In this document: positions 8,982 through 18,313 of the stretch, in pieces
Position numbering within the stretch: position 1 is the first letter of the stretch
Layout: every line of letters starts with the position of its first letter
NCBI RefSeq assembly: GCF_012328925.1
Contig: NZ_JAAXLS010000011.1
Span: 1-64,000, forward strand
Length of the DNA: 64,000 nt
Source of the DNA: Amycolatopsis acididurans
Lineage (GTDB): Bacteria; Actinomycetota; Actinomycetes; Mycobacteriales; Pseudonocardiaceae
Direction of reading: 5' to 3'
Translations under genes and position numbers: made by a program
Notes under the pieces: model-generated
Databases searched by the model: none
The model's input: the letters and a program-made list of their open reading frames with translations, nothing else
Told to the model about the DNA's origin: nothing

Positions 8982-10843
8982 TGGGGCGTCACCTCGTCCT
9001 CGTCGAAAAGCGGCCGGATGCCGCGGGCGGCCATGACCTCGTCGTTACTGGCGCCGGGGCCGACCATCGGCCACACCTGTGCATCCTTGCCCACCACGAA
9101 GTCGATCACGACAGGGCGGTCGTTGATGTCCATCGCGCGGCGGATGACGTCGTCGACCTCCTCCTTCGTCTCACAGCGCAGACCGGCGCAGCCGAGCGCC
9201 TCCGCAAGCAGGGTGAAGTCGGGGATGCGGTGCTTGTGCGTGCCGAGGTCGGTGTTGGAGTACCGCTCGGCGTAGAACAGGTTCTGCCACTGGCGGACCA
9301 TGCCCAGGTTGCCGTTGTTGATCACGGCGACCTTGATCGGCGCACCCTCGATCGCGCAGGTGGCCAGCTCCTGGTTGGTCATCTGGAAGCAGCCGTCGCC
9401 GTCGATGGCCCACACCTGCTTGTCCGGCATGCCGAACTGGGCCCCCATCGCGGCAGGCACCGCGAAGCCCATCGTGCCCAGCCCGCCGGAGTTGATCCAG
9501 GTGCGCGGGTTCTCGTACTTGATGAACTGCGCGGCCCACATCTGGTGCTGCCCGACGCCGGCGGCGTAGACCGCGTCCGGGCCGACCAGCTCGCCGATCC
9601 GCTCGATGACGTACTGCGGGGACAGCGTGCCGTCCGAGGGCCACTCGTAGCCCGCCGGGAACGTGTCGCGCCACGCGCCGATCTGGGTCCACCACGCCGC
9701 GAGGTCCGGCTCGCCGGTGCGCTCGGTCTCGGCCTTCACCGCGTCGATCAGCTCGGTGATGATCTCCGCGCAGTCCCCCACGATCGGCACGTCGGCCTTG
9801 CGGTTCTTGGAGATCTCGGCCGGGTCGATGTCGGCGTGCACGACGGTGGCGTCCGGTGCGAACGAGTCCAGCCGGCCGGTGACCCGGTCGTCGAACCGCG
9901 CGCCCAGTGCGATCAGCAGGTCCGCCCGCTGCATCGCGGCGACCGCGGCCACCGAACCGTGCATGCCGGGCATGCCGAGGTGCTGCGGGTGCGAGTCGGG
10001 AAACGCGCCGCGGGCCATCAACGTGGTCACCACGGGGATGCCGGTCAGCTCCGCCAGGCGCAGCAGCTCGGCGTGCGCCTGCGACTTGATCACGCCGCCG
10101 CCGACGTAGAGCACCGGGCGCCGCGATTCGGCGATCAGCCGCGCGGCCTCGCGGACCTGCTTGCCGTGCGGGCGCAGCGTGGGCCGGTAGCCGGGCAGCC
10201 GCATCTCCGGCGGCCACGAGAACGACGTCTGCTCCTGCAGCACGTCCTTCGGGATGTCGACCAGCACCGGGCCGGGACGGCCGGTGCTGGCGAGGTGGAA
10301 CGCCTCGGCGATGACCCTCGGGATGTCCACGGGGTCGGTGACCAGGAAGTTGTGCTTCGTGATCGGCATGGTGATGCCGCAGATGTCGGCTTCCTGGAAC
10401 GCGTCGGTACCGATCAGGGCCCTGGTCTGCTGGCCGGTGATGGCCACGACCGGGACCGAGTCCATGTTCGCGTCGGCCAGCGGGGTCACCAGGTTGGTCG
10501 CCCCGGGACCGGAGGTGGCCATGCACACGCCGACCTTGCCGGTCGCCTGCGCGTACCCGGTCGCGGCGTGGCCCGCGCCCTGTTCGTGGCGGACGAGGAC
10601 GTGCCGCACCTTCGTCGAGTCCAGGAGCGGGTCGTAGGCGGGAAGGATGGTGCCACCCGGAATACCGAACACGACCTCCGCGCCGACCGCCTCGAGCGAC
10701 CGCACCAGCGACTGCGCACCCGTGACCCGTACCGGCGTGCCGGCGGGCGGGGTTGGCTTGGGGCGGGCCCCGAGCTGGGCGGGCGACGCGGCAGCCGGGG
10801 TGGATCCGGCCTTGTTTTCCGATCGCGAGGTGGCGCTTGTCAT
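8978..10843 (-). CDS. ilvB: Acetolactate synthase catalytic (large) subunit
   Basis: A thiamine-diphosphate enzyme of about 621 residues that condenses pyruvate to acetolactate. The N-terminal pyrimidine domain carries the conserved Glu ([14 protein letters not shown]). The C-terminal domain has the diphosphate motif [19 protein letters not shown] followed by NN (VINNGNLGM). The ATG at 10843 with GAGG upstream is preferred; in-frame codons further up lie inside the attenuator. It is the first structural gene of ilvBNC and is controlled by the leader attenuator. Homologue: ilvB1 (Rv3003c). Confidence 0.97.
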   Translation of the reverse strand: MTSATSRSENKAGSTPAAASPAQLGARPKPTPPAGTPVRVTGAQSLVRSLEAVGAEVVFGIPGGTILPAYDPLLDSTKVRHVLVRHEQGAGHAATGYAQATGKVGVCMATSGPGATNLVTPLADANMDSVPVVAITGQQTRALIGTDAFQEADICGITMPITKHNFLVTDPVDIPRVIAEAFHLASTGRPGPVLVDIPKDVLQEQTSFSWPPEMRLPGYRPTLRPHGKQVREAARLIAESRRPVLYVGGGVIKSQAHAELLRLAELTGIPVVTTLMARGAFPDSHPQHLGMPGMHGSVAAVAAMQRADLLIALGARFDDRVTGRLDSFAPDATVVHADIDPAEISKNRKADVPIVGDCAEIITELIDAVKAETERTGEPDLAAWWTQIGAWRDTFPAGYEWPSDGTLSPQYVIERIGELVGPDAVYAAGVGQHQMWAAQFIKYENPRTWINSGGLGTMGFAVPAAMGAQFGMPDKQVWAIDGDGCFQMTNQELATCAIEGAPIKVAVINNGNLGMVRQWQNLFYAERYSNTDLGTHKHRIPDFTLLAEALGCAGLRCETKEEVDDVIRRAMDINDRPVVIDFVVGKDAQVWPMVGPGASNDEVMAARGIRPLFDEDEVTPQ

Positions 10844-10906
10844 CAGTTCTGCCTCGTGGGTCTCGTGGGTGCTGTCACTCGTTCGGGTGTGGTCGGTCTG
10901 GGCAAC

Positions 10907-10980
10907 AAAAAACCCCCGCCGACCATGAGGTCGCACGAGGGTCGCGCGTCGACGCAGAATTACTTCCTAAGCGTCGACGC
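10907..10980 (-). promoter_or_regulatory. Transcription attenuator of the ilvBNC operon
   Basis: Two copies of the self-complementary GCGTCGACGC (10971-10980 and 10946-10955) can pair with each other. Downstream, CGACC-TCAT-GGTCG, extended by CTCC/GGGG pairs, forms a terminator stem that runs into TTTTTT (10907-10912). This arrangement, placed after a leader peptide rich in Ile, Val and Leu codons, fits ribosome-mediated attenuation. The alternative pairings were judged by eye, not folded. Confidence 0.8.
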
Positions 10981-11020
10981 GCTTGGGAAGTACGATGCCG
11001 ATCTGCGGTGTCACGGCCAC
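10967..11020 (-). CDS. ilvB leader peptide (branched-chain amino acid sensor)
   Basis: A 17-codon frame, GTG to TAG, reads MAVTPQIGIVLPKRVDA. It places ATC, ATC, GTA and CTT together, two of them codons rare in this genome, just ahead of the first attenuator stem. Shortage of Ile, Val or Leu should stall a ribosome here and prevent the terminator from forming. A second in-frame GTG at 11014 coincides with the expected transcription start, so the true peptide may be two residues shorter and leaderless. Confidence 0.75.
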   Translation of the reverse strand: MAVTPQIGIVLPKRVDA

Positions 11021-11021
11021 G

Positions 11022-11051
11022 ACGTTAACGGGTCGTCACGAGAGGTGTCAA
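11022..11051 (-). promoter_or_regulatory. Promoter of the ilvBNC operon
   Basis: A consensus -35 TTGACA (11046-11051) and a -10 TAACGT (11022-11027) are separated by 18 bp. Transcription would begin near 11015, at or next to the leader peptide start. Confidence 0.65.
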
Positions 11052-11142
11052 CTCTGCGGGATCGTGATCCCGGATACTGGGCGTTCCCATAGTTGGACTA
11101 CCCGCTTTGTCCGCCATCGCGCCACCGGTGCACCATCTGGGG

Positions 11143-11595
11143 GTGACCGAGCAAAAGCTGCGCAAGGCGGTCTTCCGGATCCCCGCGATTTCCTACCTCG
11201 CGATCGTGTTCCTCATGGTCTGCCTTATTCCGGTGTCCTTCAACGGGGTGCCCGGACTGTGGGCGCTTTATGTCGTGCCGCTCGTGTTGATCGTGTTCGT
11301 GGCGCGCACGCGGACCATCGCCACTCCGCAGGGCCTGGACATCAGAACGCTGTTCGGTCACCGCGACGTGCCCTGGGAGGCGCTGAAGGGACTGGCCATC
11401 ACACGCCGCTCGAAAGTGCGCGCGGTCCTGACCGACGACAGCCAGCTGCCCCTGCCCACCGTGCGCACCCGTCACATCCCGGTGCTGTCCCTGGTGAGCG
11501 ACGGCCGGGTCGCCGACCCCACCGGCCTGACCGACGAGCTGACGAAGAAGTCCCCGGCCGAGGCGACCGGGGACTCTCCTGAGGAAACGGCCTAG
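11143..11595 (+). CDS. PH-domain membrane protein, CFP-6-like
   Basis: A protein of about 150 residues with two hydrophobic segments (YLAIVFLMVCLIPVSF and LWALYVVPLVLIVFVA) followed by a bacterial PH domain (about 65 to 130, TIATPQGLDIRTLFGHRDVPWEAL). It corresponds to the low-molecular-weight antigen CFP-6 (Rv3004), which is also divergent from ilvB in mycobacteria. The GTG at 11143 is chosen because the region before it is leader-like; an in-frame ATG at 11107 is the alternative. The function of the family is unknown; membrane location is inferred. Confidence 0.8.
   Translation: MTEQKLRKAVFRIPAISYLAIVFLMVCLIPVSFNGVPGLWALYVVPLVLIVFVARTRTIATPQGLDIRTLFGHRDVPWEALKGLAITRRSKVRAVLTDDSQLPLPTVRTRHIPVLSLVSDGRVADPTGLTDELTKKSPAEATGDSPEETA
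11549..11575 (+). terminator. Hairpin in the 3' end of the PH-domain gene
   Basis: A 9-bp stem (AGTCCCCGG with CCGGGGACT) lies inside the last codons of the PH gene, just before the convergent operon end. It lacks a T-run, so it is only a possible terminator. Confidence 0.35.
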
Positions 11596-11786
11596 CTCGC
11601 CCAGTCCTGGATGCGGGCCGTCGCGCGGAAGCGCAGCGCCGGATCCACGTACCGGGCCTCGGCCACCTCGTAGAGCGCGTCCACCGACGCGCGCTGGACG
11701 GCGTAGGCCGCGGTGTAGGACCCGATCTCGGCGTCGGAGGCGGGCAGTTTCGCCTCCGACAGCAGCATCTTCATGATCTCGTTCAC
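11592..11786 (-). CDS. Small GatC/AtzG-like partner of the amidase
   Basis: A 64-residue helical protein starting with GTG inside the amidase stop codon (GTGA overlap). Size, position after an amidase-signature gene and helical pattern (AEIGSYTAAYAVQRASVDALYEVAEARY) recall AtzG (DUF4089), which stabilises the 1-carboxybiuret amidohydrolase AtzE, and GatC, which does the same for GatA. The sequence similarity is weak by eye, so the role is inferred mainly from context. It is the last gene of a five-gene operon. Confidence 0.6.
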   Translation of the reverse strand: MNEIMKMLLSEAKLPASDAEIGSYTAAYAVQRASVDALYEVAEARYVDPALRFRATARIQDWAS

Positions 11787-13201
11787 GCGACCGCTCCTTC
11801 CACGACGGTTTCCGGCACGCGCAGGTGCCAGTCGGTGCTCTGCTGGAACGCGTCCCCGGCCCGAAGGATCGTGGCCTCCCCGAAGGCCGGTCCCGCCAGT
11901 TGCAACGACAACGGCAGCCCGCCGGCGGTGAAGCCCATCGGCACCACCAGCACCGGATTGCCCAGCGTGTCCCAGTAAGGCGTGTGGATCATCGAGAACA
12001 GCGCCCCGACGTCGGCCTGCCCGTCCGGCCCGGTGAGCGAGTCGTAGCTCGGCGCGCCGACCGAGGTCGTGGGGGAGGCGATGACGTCCACGGTCTCGAA
12101 CAGCCGCCCGATCGCGTCCTGCGCGACCCGCCGCACCCGCTGCGCCTGCACGTAGTCCGCGCCCGAGACCTGCGCGCCGGTGGCCAGGATCGCGCGGGTG
12201 GCGAGGAAGTAGTCGTTCCACCGGCCGGTCAGGTCCGTGCGGTGATAGGCCAGCGCCTCACAGCCCATGGTGATCATGTCCACGGTGATCATCTCCTGCC
12301 AGAACGGCAGCGTGATCTCCACGACGGTCGCGCCCTGTTCGGCGAGCACGGCCACGGCGGCGTCGAAGGCGCCGTCCAGCGCGGGATCCCGGTTGTCCGG
12401 GAAGTGGTTCTCCCGCACCACGCCCACCCGCAGCCCGGTCAGATCGCCGGTCGGTTCGGGTGCGCTGAACGGCGCGTCCACGCAGTCCGGGTCGCTGCCG
12501 TGCCCTCCGGCGATCACCTCCAGCACCGCCGCGCAGTCCCGCGCGCTGCGGGCCAGCGGGCCGATGTGGTCGAGCGTGTAGCCCAGCGGCACGCAACCGG
12601 ACTTCGGCACCCGGCCGAACGTCGGCATGAGCCCGCTGACGCCGCAGAACGCGGCCGGGATGCGGATGCTGCCCGCGGTGTCGGTGCCGAGGCCGGCGAG
12701 GAACATGCCCGCCGCGACGCCGCTTCCGGTGCCGGAGCTGGAGCCGCCCGGCCAGGTGTCGGGATTCCACGGGTTGCGCGGGATCGGGAACGGTTTTTCC
12801 GGATCCGGCATCCCGCACGCGAACTCCATCGTCGTGCTCTTGCCCGTGATCACCGCGCCCGCGGCCTTGAGCCGGGCGACGACGGGCGCGTCCTTGCCCG
12901 CGCCCCACGCGGGGTCGAGGACGAGGCTCTGCGCGGTCGTCGGACCCTCGGCCATCGCGAGGATGTCCTTGACGCCGAAGGGAATTCCGTGCAGCGGGCC
13001 GCGGTCCTCGCCGCGCGCCAGCTCCGCGTCGGCCCGCTCGGCGCGTTCCAGGGCGTAGGAGTCGAAACGGGCGAGGTAGGTGCCGATCGTGGCGTCCAGG
13101 CGGTCGGCGGTGTCGATCGCGGCCTGCGTCAGCTCGATGGAGGTGACAGTGCCGTCGCGCAGCGCGGCGGCCGCGTCGGTGAGGGTTTTGGGGAGAGTCA
13201 T
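11783..13201 (-). CDS. Amidase-signature family hydrolase
   Basis: A 472-residue amidase. The Ser-cisSer-Lys triad is visible: Lys78 in HGIPFGVKDI, the cis-Ser in the GGSSSGTGSG loop (about 152 to 161), and the nucleophile Ser178 in DTAGSIRIP. Its ATG overlaps the GntR stop by four bases, and its stop overlaps the small AtzG-like gene. With an NCS1 permease and an isochorismatase-type hydrolase upstream, a urea-, ureide- or biuret-related amide is the likely substrate, but this is inference. It is distinct from the gatA in the same window. Confidence 0.9.
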   Translation of the reverse strand: MTLPKTLTDAAAALRDGTVTSIELTQAAIDTADRLDATIGTYLARFDSYALERAERADAELARGEDRGPLHGIPFGVKDILAMAEGPTTAQSLVLDPAWGAGKDAPVVARLKAAGAVITGKSTTMEFACGMPDPEKPFPIPRNPWNPDTWPGGSSSGTGSGVAAGMFLAGLGTDTAGSIRIPAAFCGVSGLMPTFGRVPKSGCVPLGYTLDHIGPLARSARDCAAVLEVIAGGHGSDPDCVDAPFSAPEPTGDLTGLRVGVVRENHFPDNRDPALDGAFDAAVAVLAEQGATVVEITLPFWQEMITVDMITMGCEALAYHRTDLTGRWNDYFLATRAILATGAQVSGADYVQAQRVRRVAQDAIGRLFETVDVIASPTTSVGAPSYDSLTGPDGQADVGALFSMIHTPYWDTLGNPVLVVPMGFTAGGLPLSLQLAGPAFGEATILRAGDAFQQSTDWHLRVPETVVEGAVA

Positions 13202-13938
13202 GCCTGCTCCTGTCGAATTCCCCGCGACACGAACCGGAACCGTTCGCCGCGGGTGTGGATGAAGGCCAGGTCGAAGGGGCGACCGTCGAGGTCGTAGATG
13301 AGCTGTTCCATCGCGATCAGCGGCGCGCCCTCGCGGATGCCGAGCGCGGCGGCCAGCGGCGCGTCGGCCAGTTCGCAGTCGAAGATGAACTCCGAGTCCG
13401 ACAGTTCGACCCCGGCGTCTTCGAGCAGCCGGTACCAGTCGGAGACGAACGGCGTGTCCCGGAGTTTCCCGGCCTCGGGGAACAGCACGTAGTTCGTGGC
13501 GATCGCGATCGGCTCCTCGTCGTGCAGCGCCACGTACTCCAGCCGCAGGCACGGCGTGTCCGGCGCGACTTCCAGCCGCGCCGCGACCGTCGTGGGAGCG
13601 GGCACCACCGAGCGGTCGATCTCGCGCGGCCGCATCCGCCGGTTCCACAGGCTTTCCCTGGACGGCTTGATCACGCCGTGCGCCTCGGGCAGCGACGTCT
13701 TCACCGGCTTGACGACGACGTGCGTGCCGATCCCCTGGGTGCGCTCGATCAGCCCCTCGGCACGCAGCAGCGTCAACGCCGCCCGCACCGTGGCGCGCGA
13801 CGCGTTGTGCGTCGCCATCAGCTCCGCCTCGCTGGGCAGCTGGCCGTCGGGGTACCAGCCGCCTTGTACCGCCCCGCGCAGCATGTCCCGCAGCCTGCGG
13901 ACGTCGTGGACCCGTTGCTGCTGAGAAACCGGCCTCAT
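13198..13938 (-). CDS. GntR/HutC-family regulator of the amide operon
   Basis: A 246-residue regulator with an N-terminal winged helix (about 10 to 80, QLPSEAELMATHNASRATVRAALTLLRAEGLIERTQGIGTHVV) and a C-terminal UTRA ligand-binding domain (about 100 to 240). The ATG at 13938 is preferred: an in-frame ATG at 14016 would touch the isochorismatase stop, but the 26 extra codons have many A/T third positions unlike the rest of the gene. It sits inside the operon it presumably controls, in response to the transported substrate or a product. Confidence 0.87.
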   Translation of the reverse strand: MRPVSQQQRVHDVRRLRDMLRGAVQGGWYPDGQLPSEAELMATHNASRATVRAALTLLRAEGLIERTQGIGTHVVVKPVKTSLPEAHGVIKPSRESLWNRRMRPREIDRSVVPAPTTVAARLEVAPDTPCLRLEYVALHDEEPIAIATNYVLFPEAGKLRDTPFVSDWYRLLEDAGVELSDSEFIFDCELADAPLAAALGIREGAPLIAMEQLIYDLDGRPFDLAFIHTRGERFRFVSRGIRQEQA

Positions 13939-14015
13939 CTTGCGAGACGCTAGGTACGAGCCATTGCCTGCCGGTCTCCGCTGAATGACCCCGGTGTTAC
14001 TTGCCGATGCGATCA

Positions 14016-14609
14016 TCAGGCCGCCACCGGAGTCCTGGCGAACTCGGCCACCGGCACGACGGTCGCGAAACCGCAGTCCCGCATGACCTCGATGCCGATC
14101 TCGTGCAGCCGCGAAGTCTGTGCGGCACAACAGTCTTCGAGCAACGTGACCTCGAAGTCCCGCATGATCGCCGACCGCACGGTGGTCTCGACACAGAAGT
14201 TCGTGACGACCCCGCACGCCACGAGCTCCGTCACGCCGAGCCCGCGCAGCAGCGGTTCGAGCGAGGTCCACTGGAACGCGTCCAGCCGGCACTTGTCGAC
14301 CACGAGGTCCTCGGGCCCGCGGCCGAGTTCGTCCACCACGTCGCCGTCCCAGCTGCCCGCGAGCAGGCCGCCGACCGCGGCGAGGTCGGGCGTGCGGTTG
14401 CCCAGCCACGGGCCCTCGTCGTGGTAGCCCGGCCGGTACACGTGCCGGGTGAACACCACCGGCATCCCCGTCTCGCGAGCGTGCGCCACGGCGATCGCTG
14501 CGTTGGCCACGGCCTCCTGCGCGCCCGCCAGCCCCATGCCGAGCTTGGGCAGCGAGCCATCGGGGTGACAGAAACCGTTCTGCATGTCGACGACGACCAT
14601 CGCCTTCAT
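14016..14609 (-). CDS. Isochorismatase-family cysteine hydrolase
   Basis: A 197-residue amidohydrolase. The triad Asp8 (MVVVDMQNG), Lys106 ([10 protein letters not shown]) and Cys139 ([12 protein letters not shown]) is intact, as in biuret hydrolase, ureidoacrylate hydrolase, N-carbamoylsarcosine amidase and nicotinamidase. The start ATG shares one base with the permease stop (TGATG); a GTG three bases earlier is possible. Next to a nucleobase-type permease and an amidase it probably removes a carbamoyl or amide group during nitrogen scavenging. The exact substrate cannot be read from the sequence. Confidence 0.88.
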   Translation of the reverse strand: MKAMVVVDMQNGFCHPDGSLPKLGMGLAGAQEAVANAAIAVAHARETGMPVVFTRHVYRPGYHDEGPWLGNRTPDLAAVGGLLAGSWDGDVVDELGRGPEDLVVDKCRLDAFQWTSLEPLLRGLGVTELVACGVVTNFCVETTVRSAIMRDFEVTLLEDCCAAQTSRLHEIGIEVMRDCGFATVVPVAEFARTPVAA

Positions 14610-16255
14610 CACGCGACCTCCAGTTCTTTCTCAGGGGTGAAACCGGGCATGCCGAGCGGCACCGCGCCCTTGGGCGGGCGCCACGCGCTGGGTTTGCAGG
14701 CGTCCTTGCACGCGCCTTCGGTCGAGCAGCACAGCGAGCAGACGGTGCCGCCGTGGAACGGGCAGGTCGCCATGTCGGCCACGTCGTAGTCGCCGCCGCA
14801 GGCCGAGCACGGCAGTTCGCCGTCGTTGGCGGGCAGCTCCGAGGTCCGCGCGATGTACCAGCGGCCCTTCGTGGCGAACGCGACCACCGGGGGCAGCACC
14901 ACGGCCACGACCAGCGCGATGAACGGGGACAGCGCGGCGGCGGTCGGCCCGAAGGCGCCGTAGTAGGCGATCATCGAGACCGCACCGGCGACGATCATCG
15001 AGCCGAAGCCGACCGGGTTGACGTTGTAGAGATGCGCGCGGTGGAACACCAGGTTCGGCGGCGCGAGCTTGAGCCACCGCTTGTTGATCACCAGGTCGGA
15101 CACCATCGCGGCGATCCAGGCGACGCCGACGTTGGAGTACCAGGCGAGCACTTCCACGATGTGGCTGAAGATGTCGATCTCCATGAGCACCAGCGACAGT
15201 CCCACCTGCAGGAACACCCATGCGGCGCGGCCGGGGTGGCGGTGCAGCAGCCGGGAGAAGAAGTTCGACCAGGACAGCGACCCCGAGTAGGTGTTCATGA
15301 TGTTGATCTTGATCTGGGACAGCAGCACAAGGAGCCCGGCGAGGATGAGCGCGACCGTGTGGTTGCCGGTCAGCCGCTCGTAGACGACGGTGAACAGGTC
15401 CACCGGCACCCCGACGTGATCGGCGCCCGTCTTCGTCGACGCGTAGCCCACCAGCAGCGTCGAGGCGAAGAAGATGCCCACCGCGAACAGTGCGAACCCG
15501 GGGCCGCCCATGATCACCGCGAGCCGCCACCGGCCGCGGTTGCCGCCGTGCGGATCGGGCATCAGGCGCAGGTAGTCGCCCTGCTCCCCCACCTGCGTGG
15601 CCAGCGAGAGCTGCGCGGCGGCGATGGTGAACACCGCGAGCACGGTCAGCCCGGCCAGCCCGGTCGGCGAGACCGTCGCGGGGTGCACCATGTTCTGCCC
15701 CGCGTCCGGCGCGGTCGCCGCGGTGCCCAGCGCGAGCCCGATCAGCGCGACCCAGATCGGCCAGGTCCACGCCTGGAACTTGGCGCTGAACGACATCCCG
15801 TACAGCGTCAGCGGGATCATCACCGCGGACACCACGACGTAGGAGATGTGGATGTCCACATGCGTCAGCGCGGTGACCGCCTGCGCCATGATCGCGCCCT
15901 CGTAGGCGAGGAAGATCAACGTGTAGGTCGCGTACACCAGCGACGTCAGCGTCGAGCCGAGGTAGCCGAAACCGGATCCGCGCGTCAGCAGGTCGATGTC
16001 GACGTGCTTACGGGCGATGGCGAACGCGATCACCAGTGTCAGCGGCAGGGTCACCGCGGCGGCGACCCCGAATCCGATGAGCGAGTTGGCGAAGCCGAAC
16101 TCGTCCACGAACGCCGCGTCCAGCGCGTAGCCCGCCATCGCGGAAATACCGACGAGGCAGGACAGGAACACCATCCACGGCGACCACTTGCGAAACGCCG
16201 CGGGCGTGTACCGCAGCGAGTAGTCCTCCATTTGCGGGTTGTCAGCGAGGCCCAT
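14609..16255 (-). CDS. NCS1-family permease with cysteine-rich C-terminal tail
   Basis: A 548-residue transporter with about 12 hydrophobic segments and the NCS1 (cytosine/purine/allantoin/hydantoin symporter) pattern. Unusually, after the last membrane segment there is a tail of about 85 residues with eight cysteines and a histidine ([27 protein letters not shown]). This looks like a metal-binding, zinc-ribbon-like module facing the cytoplasm. It is the first gene of the amide operon, with GAAGGGA upstream of the ATG. Substrate uptake for the hydrolases downstream is inferred. Confidence 0.85.
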   Translation of the reverse strand: MGLADNPQMEDYSLRYTPAAFRKWSPWMVFLSCLVGISAMAGYALDAAFVDEFGFANSLIGFGVAAAVTLPLTLVIAFAIARKHVDIDLLTRGSGFGYLGSTLTSLVYATYTLIFLAYEGAIMAQAVTALTHVDIHISYVVVSAVMIPLTLYGMSFSAKFQAWTWPIWVALIGLALGTAATAPDAGQNMVHPATVSPTGLAGLTVLAVFTIAAAQLSLATQVGEQGDYLRLMPDPHGGNRGRWRLAVIMGGPGFALFAVGIFFASTLLVGYASTKTGADHVGVPVDLFTVVYERLTGNHTVALILAGLLVLLSQIKINIMNTYSGSLSWSNFFSRLLHRHPGRAAWVFLQVGLSLVLMEIDIFSHIVEVLAWYSNVGVAWIAAMVSDLVINKRWLKLAPPNLVFHRAHLYNVNPVGFGSMIVAGAVSMIAYYGAFGPTAAALSPFIALVVAVVLPPVVAFATKGRWYIARTSELPANDGELPCSACGGDYDVADMATCPFHGGTVCSLCCSTEGACKDACKPSAWRPPKGAVPLGMPGFTPEKELEVA

Positions 16256-16428
16256 TCCCGATCCCTTCGCTCGAGTGAAGGCGAAGGTCCCAGCGGCGTA
16301 TTTCCCCCGGATGTCGGGACGCGTTGCGCCCGGTTACGCCGCTCGACGCGGGCCGCACGGGCCGTTGAGCTGCGGATTCCCACGATCCGGTCGCGGTTCC
16401 GCCGGTCCTGCCGCCCGATGGGCCGCCG

Positions 16429-16446
16429 CCTGATCACGCCTGATCA
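16429..16446. promoter_or_regulatory. Direct repeats upstream of ilvD
   Basis: CCTGATCA occurs twice with a 10-bp period, 23 bp before the ilvD start, in the 213-bp gap between the divergent permease operon and ilvD. The one-helical-turn spacing could suit a regulator. A TAACCT (16456-16461) may be the -10 of ilvD. Nothing else stands out in the gap. Confidence 0.3.
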
Positions 16447-16468
16447 AGGCGGGCGTAACCTCAAGGTC

Positions 16469-18313
16469 ATGCCTCAGCTGCGTTCCCGAACCACTACCCA
16501 CGGCCGCAACGCCGCGGGTGCCCGTTCCCTGTGGCGGGCCACCGGCATGACCGACAGCGACTTCGGCAAGCCGATCGTGGCGATCGCCAACTCCTACACC
16601 CAGTTCGTGCCCGGTCACGTACACCTCAAGGACCTCGGCGAGATCGTGGCCGAGGCGGTCAAGGAGGCCGGCGGGGTAGCACGGGAGTTCCACACGATCG
16701 CGGTGGACGACGGGATCGCGATGGGGCACTCGGGCATGCTGTACTCGCTGCCCTCGCGCGAGATCATCGCGGACTCGGTGGAGTACATGGTCAACGCGCA
16801 CCAGGCCGACGCGCTGGTGTGCATCTCCAACTGCGACAAGATCACCCCGGGCATGCTCAACGCCGCGATGCGGCTGAACATCCCGACGGTGTTCGTCTCG
16901 GGCGGGCCGATGGAGGCCGGGAAGGCCGTCGTGGTCGGCGGTGTCGCGCAGGCGCCCACCGACCTGATCACCGCGATCTCGGCCTCGGCCAGCTCCGAGG
17001 TCGACGAGGACGGGCTGTCCATTGTGGAGCGCTCGGCGTGCCCCACGTGCGGGTCGTGCTCGGGTATGTTCACCGCGAACTCGATGAACTGCCTCACCGA
17101 GGCGCTCGGGCTTTCCTTGCCGGGCAACGGTTCCACCCTCGCGACGCACGCCGCGCGGCGCGCGCTGTTCGAGAACGCGGGCCGCACCGTCGTCGAGCTG
17201 GCCAAGCGCTGGTACGAGCAGGACGACGAGAGCGCGCTGCCGCGGTCGATCGCGACCAAGAAGGCGTTCGAGAACGCGATGGCGCTCGACATGGCCATGG
17301 GCGGTTCGACGAACACCGTGCTGCACATCCTCGCCGCCGCGCAGGAGGGCGAGGTCGACTTCACGATCGACGACATCGACGCGATCGGCCGCCGCGTGCC
17401 GTGCCTGTCGAAGGTCGCGCCGAACTCGGACTACCACATGGAGGACGTGCACCGCGCCGGTGGCATCCCCGCGATCCTCGGCGAGCTGTACCGGGCCGGG
17501 CTGCTCAACACCGACGTGCATTCGGTGCACTCGCCCTCGCTCGAGCAGTGGCTGTCCACTTGGGACATTCGCGCCGCGTCGCCGTCCGAGGCCGCGGTCG
17601 AGCTGTTCCACGCTGCTCCGGGCGGGGTCCGCACCACGGAGGCGTTCTCGACCGAGAATCGCTGGTCCTCTTTGGACACCGACGCCGCCGGTGGGTGCAT
17701 TCGCGACATCGAGCACGCCTACACCAAGGACGGCGGGCTGGCGATCCTGCGCGGCAACCTCGCCGAGGACGGCGCGGTGATCAAGGCCGCGGGCGTCGAG
17801 GAGTCGCTGTGGCGCTTCCAGGGTCCCGCGCGCGTGCTGGAAAGCCAGGAGGAAGCCGTGTCGGCGATCCTCGGCAAGCAGGTGCAGCCCGGTGACGTCC
17901 TGGTGATCCGCTACGAGGGTCCCGCGGGCGGGCCGGGTATGCAGGAGATGCTGCACCCGACGGCGTTCCTCAAGGGCGCCGGCCTTGGCAAGAAGTGCGC
18001 GCTGATCACCGACGGCCGGTTCTCCGGTGGCTCGTCGGGTATCTCGGTCGGGCACATCTCGCCGGAGGCCGCCTCGGGTGGCGTGATCGGGCTCGTCGCC
18101 GACGGCGACCAGGTGCTGATCGACGTGCACGAGCGGAAGCTGGAGCTGCTGGTCGACGACGCGGTGCTCGCCGAGCGCCGCGCGAAGATGGAGGCCAGCG
18201 AGCGGCCGTGGCAGCCCGCGGAGCGGCAACGTCCGGTCACCGCGGCGTTGCGCGCCTACGCGAGAATGGCCACCTCGGCCGACCGTGGCGCCGTCCGCGA
18301 CGTCAACCGCTGA
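16469..18313 (+). CDS. ilvD: Dihydroxy-acid dehydratase
   Basis: An Fe-S dehydratase of 614 residues making 2-keto acids for valine, leucine and isoleucine. Cluster ligands are visible at Cys122 in CISNCDK and in the CPTCGSCSG segment (191 to 199), with [17 protein letters not shown] in the C-terminal domain. The ATG at 16469 gives the usual length; the frame stays open upstream through the permease but that is antisense. Its stop shares a base with the next gene. Confidence 0.97.
   Translation: MPQLRSRTTTHGRNAAGARSLWRATGMTDSDFGKPIVAIANSYTQFVPGHVHLKDLGEIVAEAVKEAGGVAREFHTIAVDDGIAMGHSGMLYSLPSREIIADSVEYMVNAHQADALVCISNCDKITPGMLNAAMRLNIPTVFVSGGPMEAGKAVVVGGVAQAPTDLITAISASASSEVDEDGLSIVERSACPTCGSCSGMFTANSMNCLTEALGLSLPGNGSTLATHAARRALFENAGRTVVELAKRWYEQDDESALPRSIATKKAFENAMALDMAMGGSTNTVLHILAAAQEGEVDFTIDDIDAIGRRVPCLSKVAPNSDYHMEDVHRAGGIPAILGELYRAGLLNTDVHSVHSPSLEQWLSTWDIRAASPSEAAVELFHAAPGGVRTTEAFSTENRWSSLDTDAAGGCIRDIEHAYTKDGGLAILRGNLAEDGAVIKAAGVEESLWRFQGPARVLESQEEAVSAILGKQVQPGDVLVIRYEGPAGGPGMQEMLHPTAFLKGAGLGKKCALITDGRFSGGSSGISVGHISPEAASGGVIGLVADGDQVLIDVHERKLELLVDDAVLAERRAKMEASERPWQPAERQRPVTAALRAYARMATSADRGAVRDVNR

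Noticed and set aside
13939..14016. Longer GntR start touching the isochorismatase stop
   Set aside because: The 26 extra codons have many A/T third positions (16 of 25 checked end in G or C), unlike the coding part. The overlap is probably chance.
14753..16468. Upstream extension of the ilvD frame
   Set aside because: The extension is antisense to the permease and low complexity; ilvD has its usual start at 16469.
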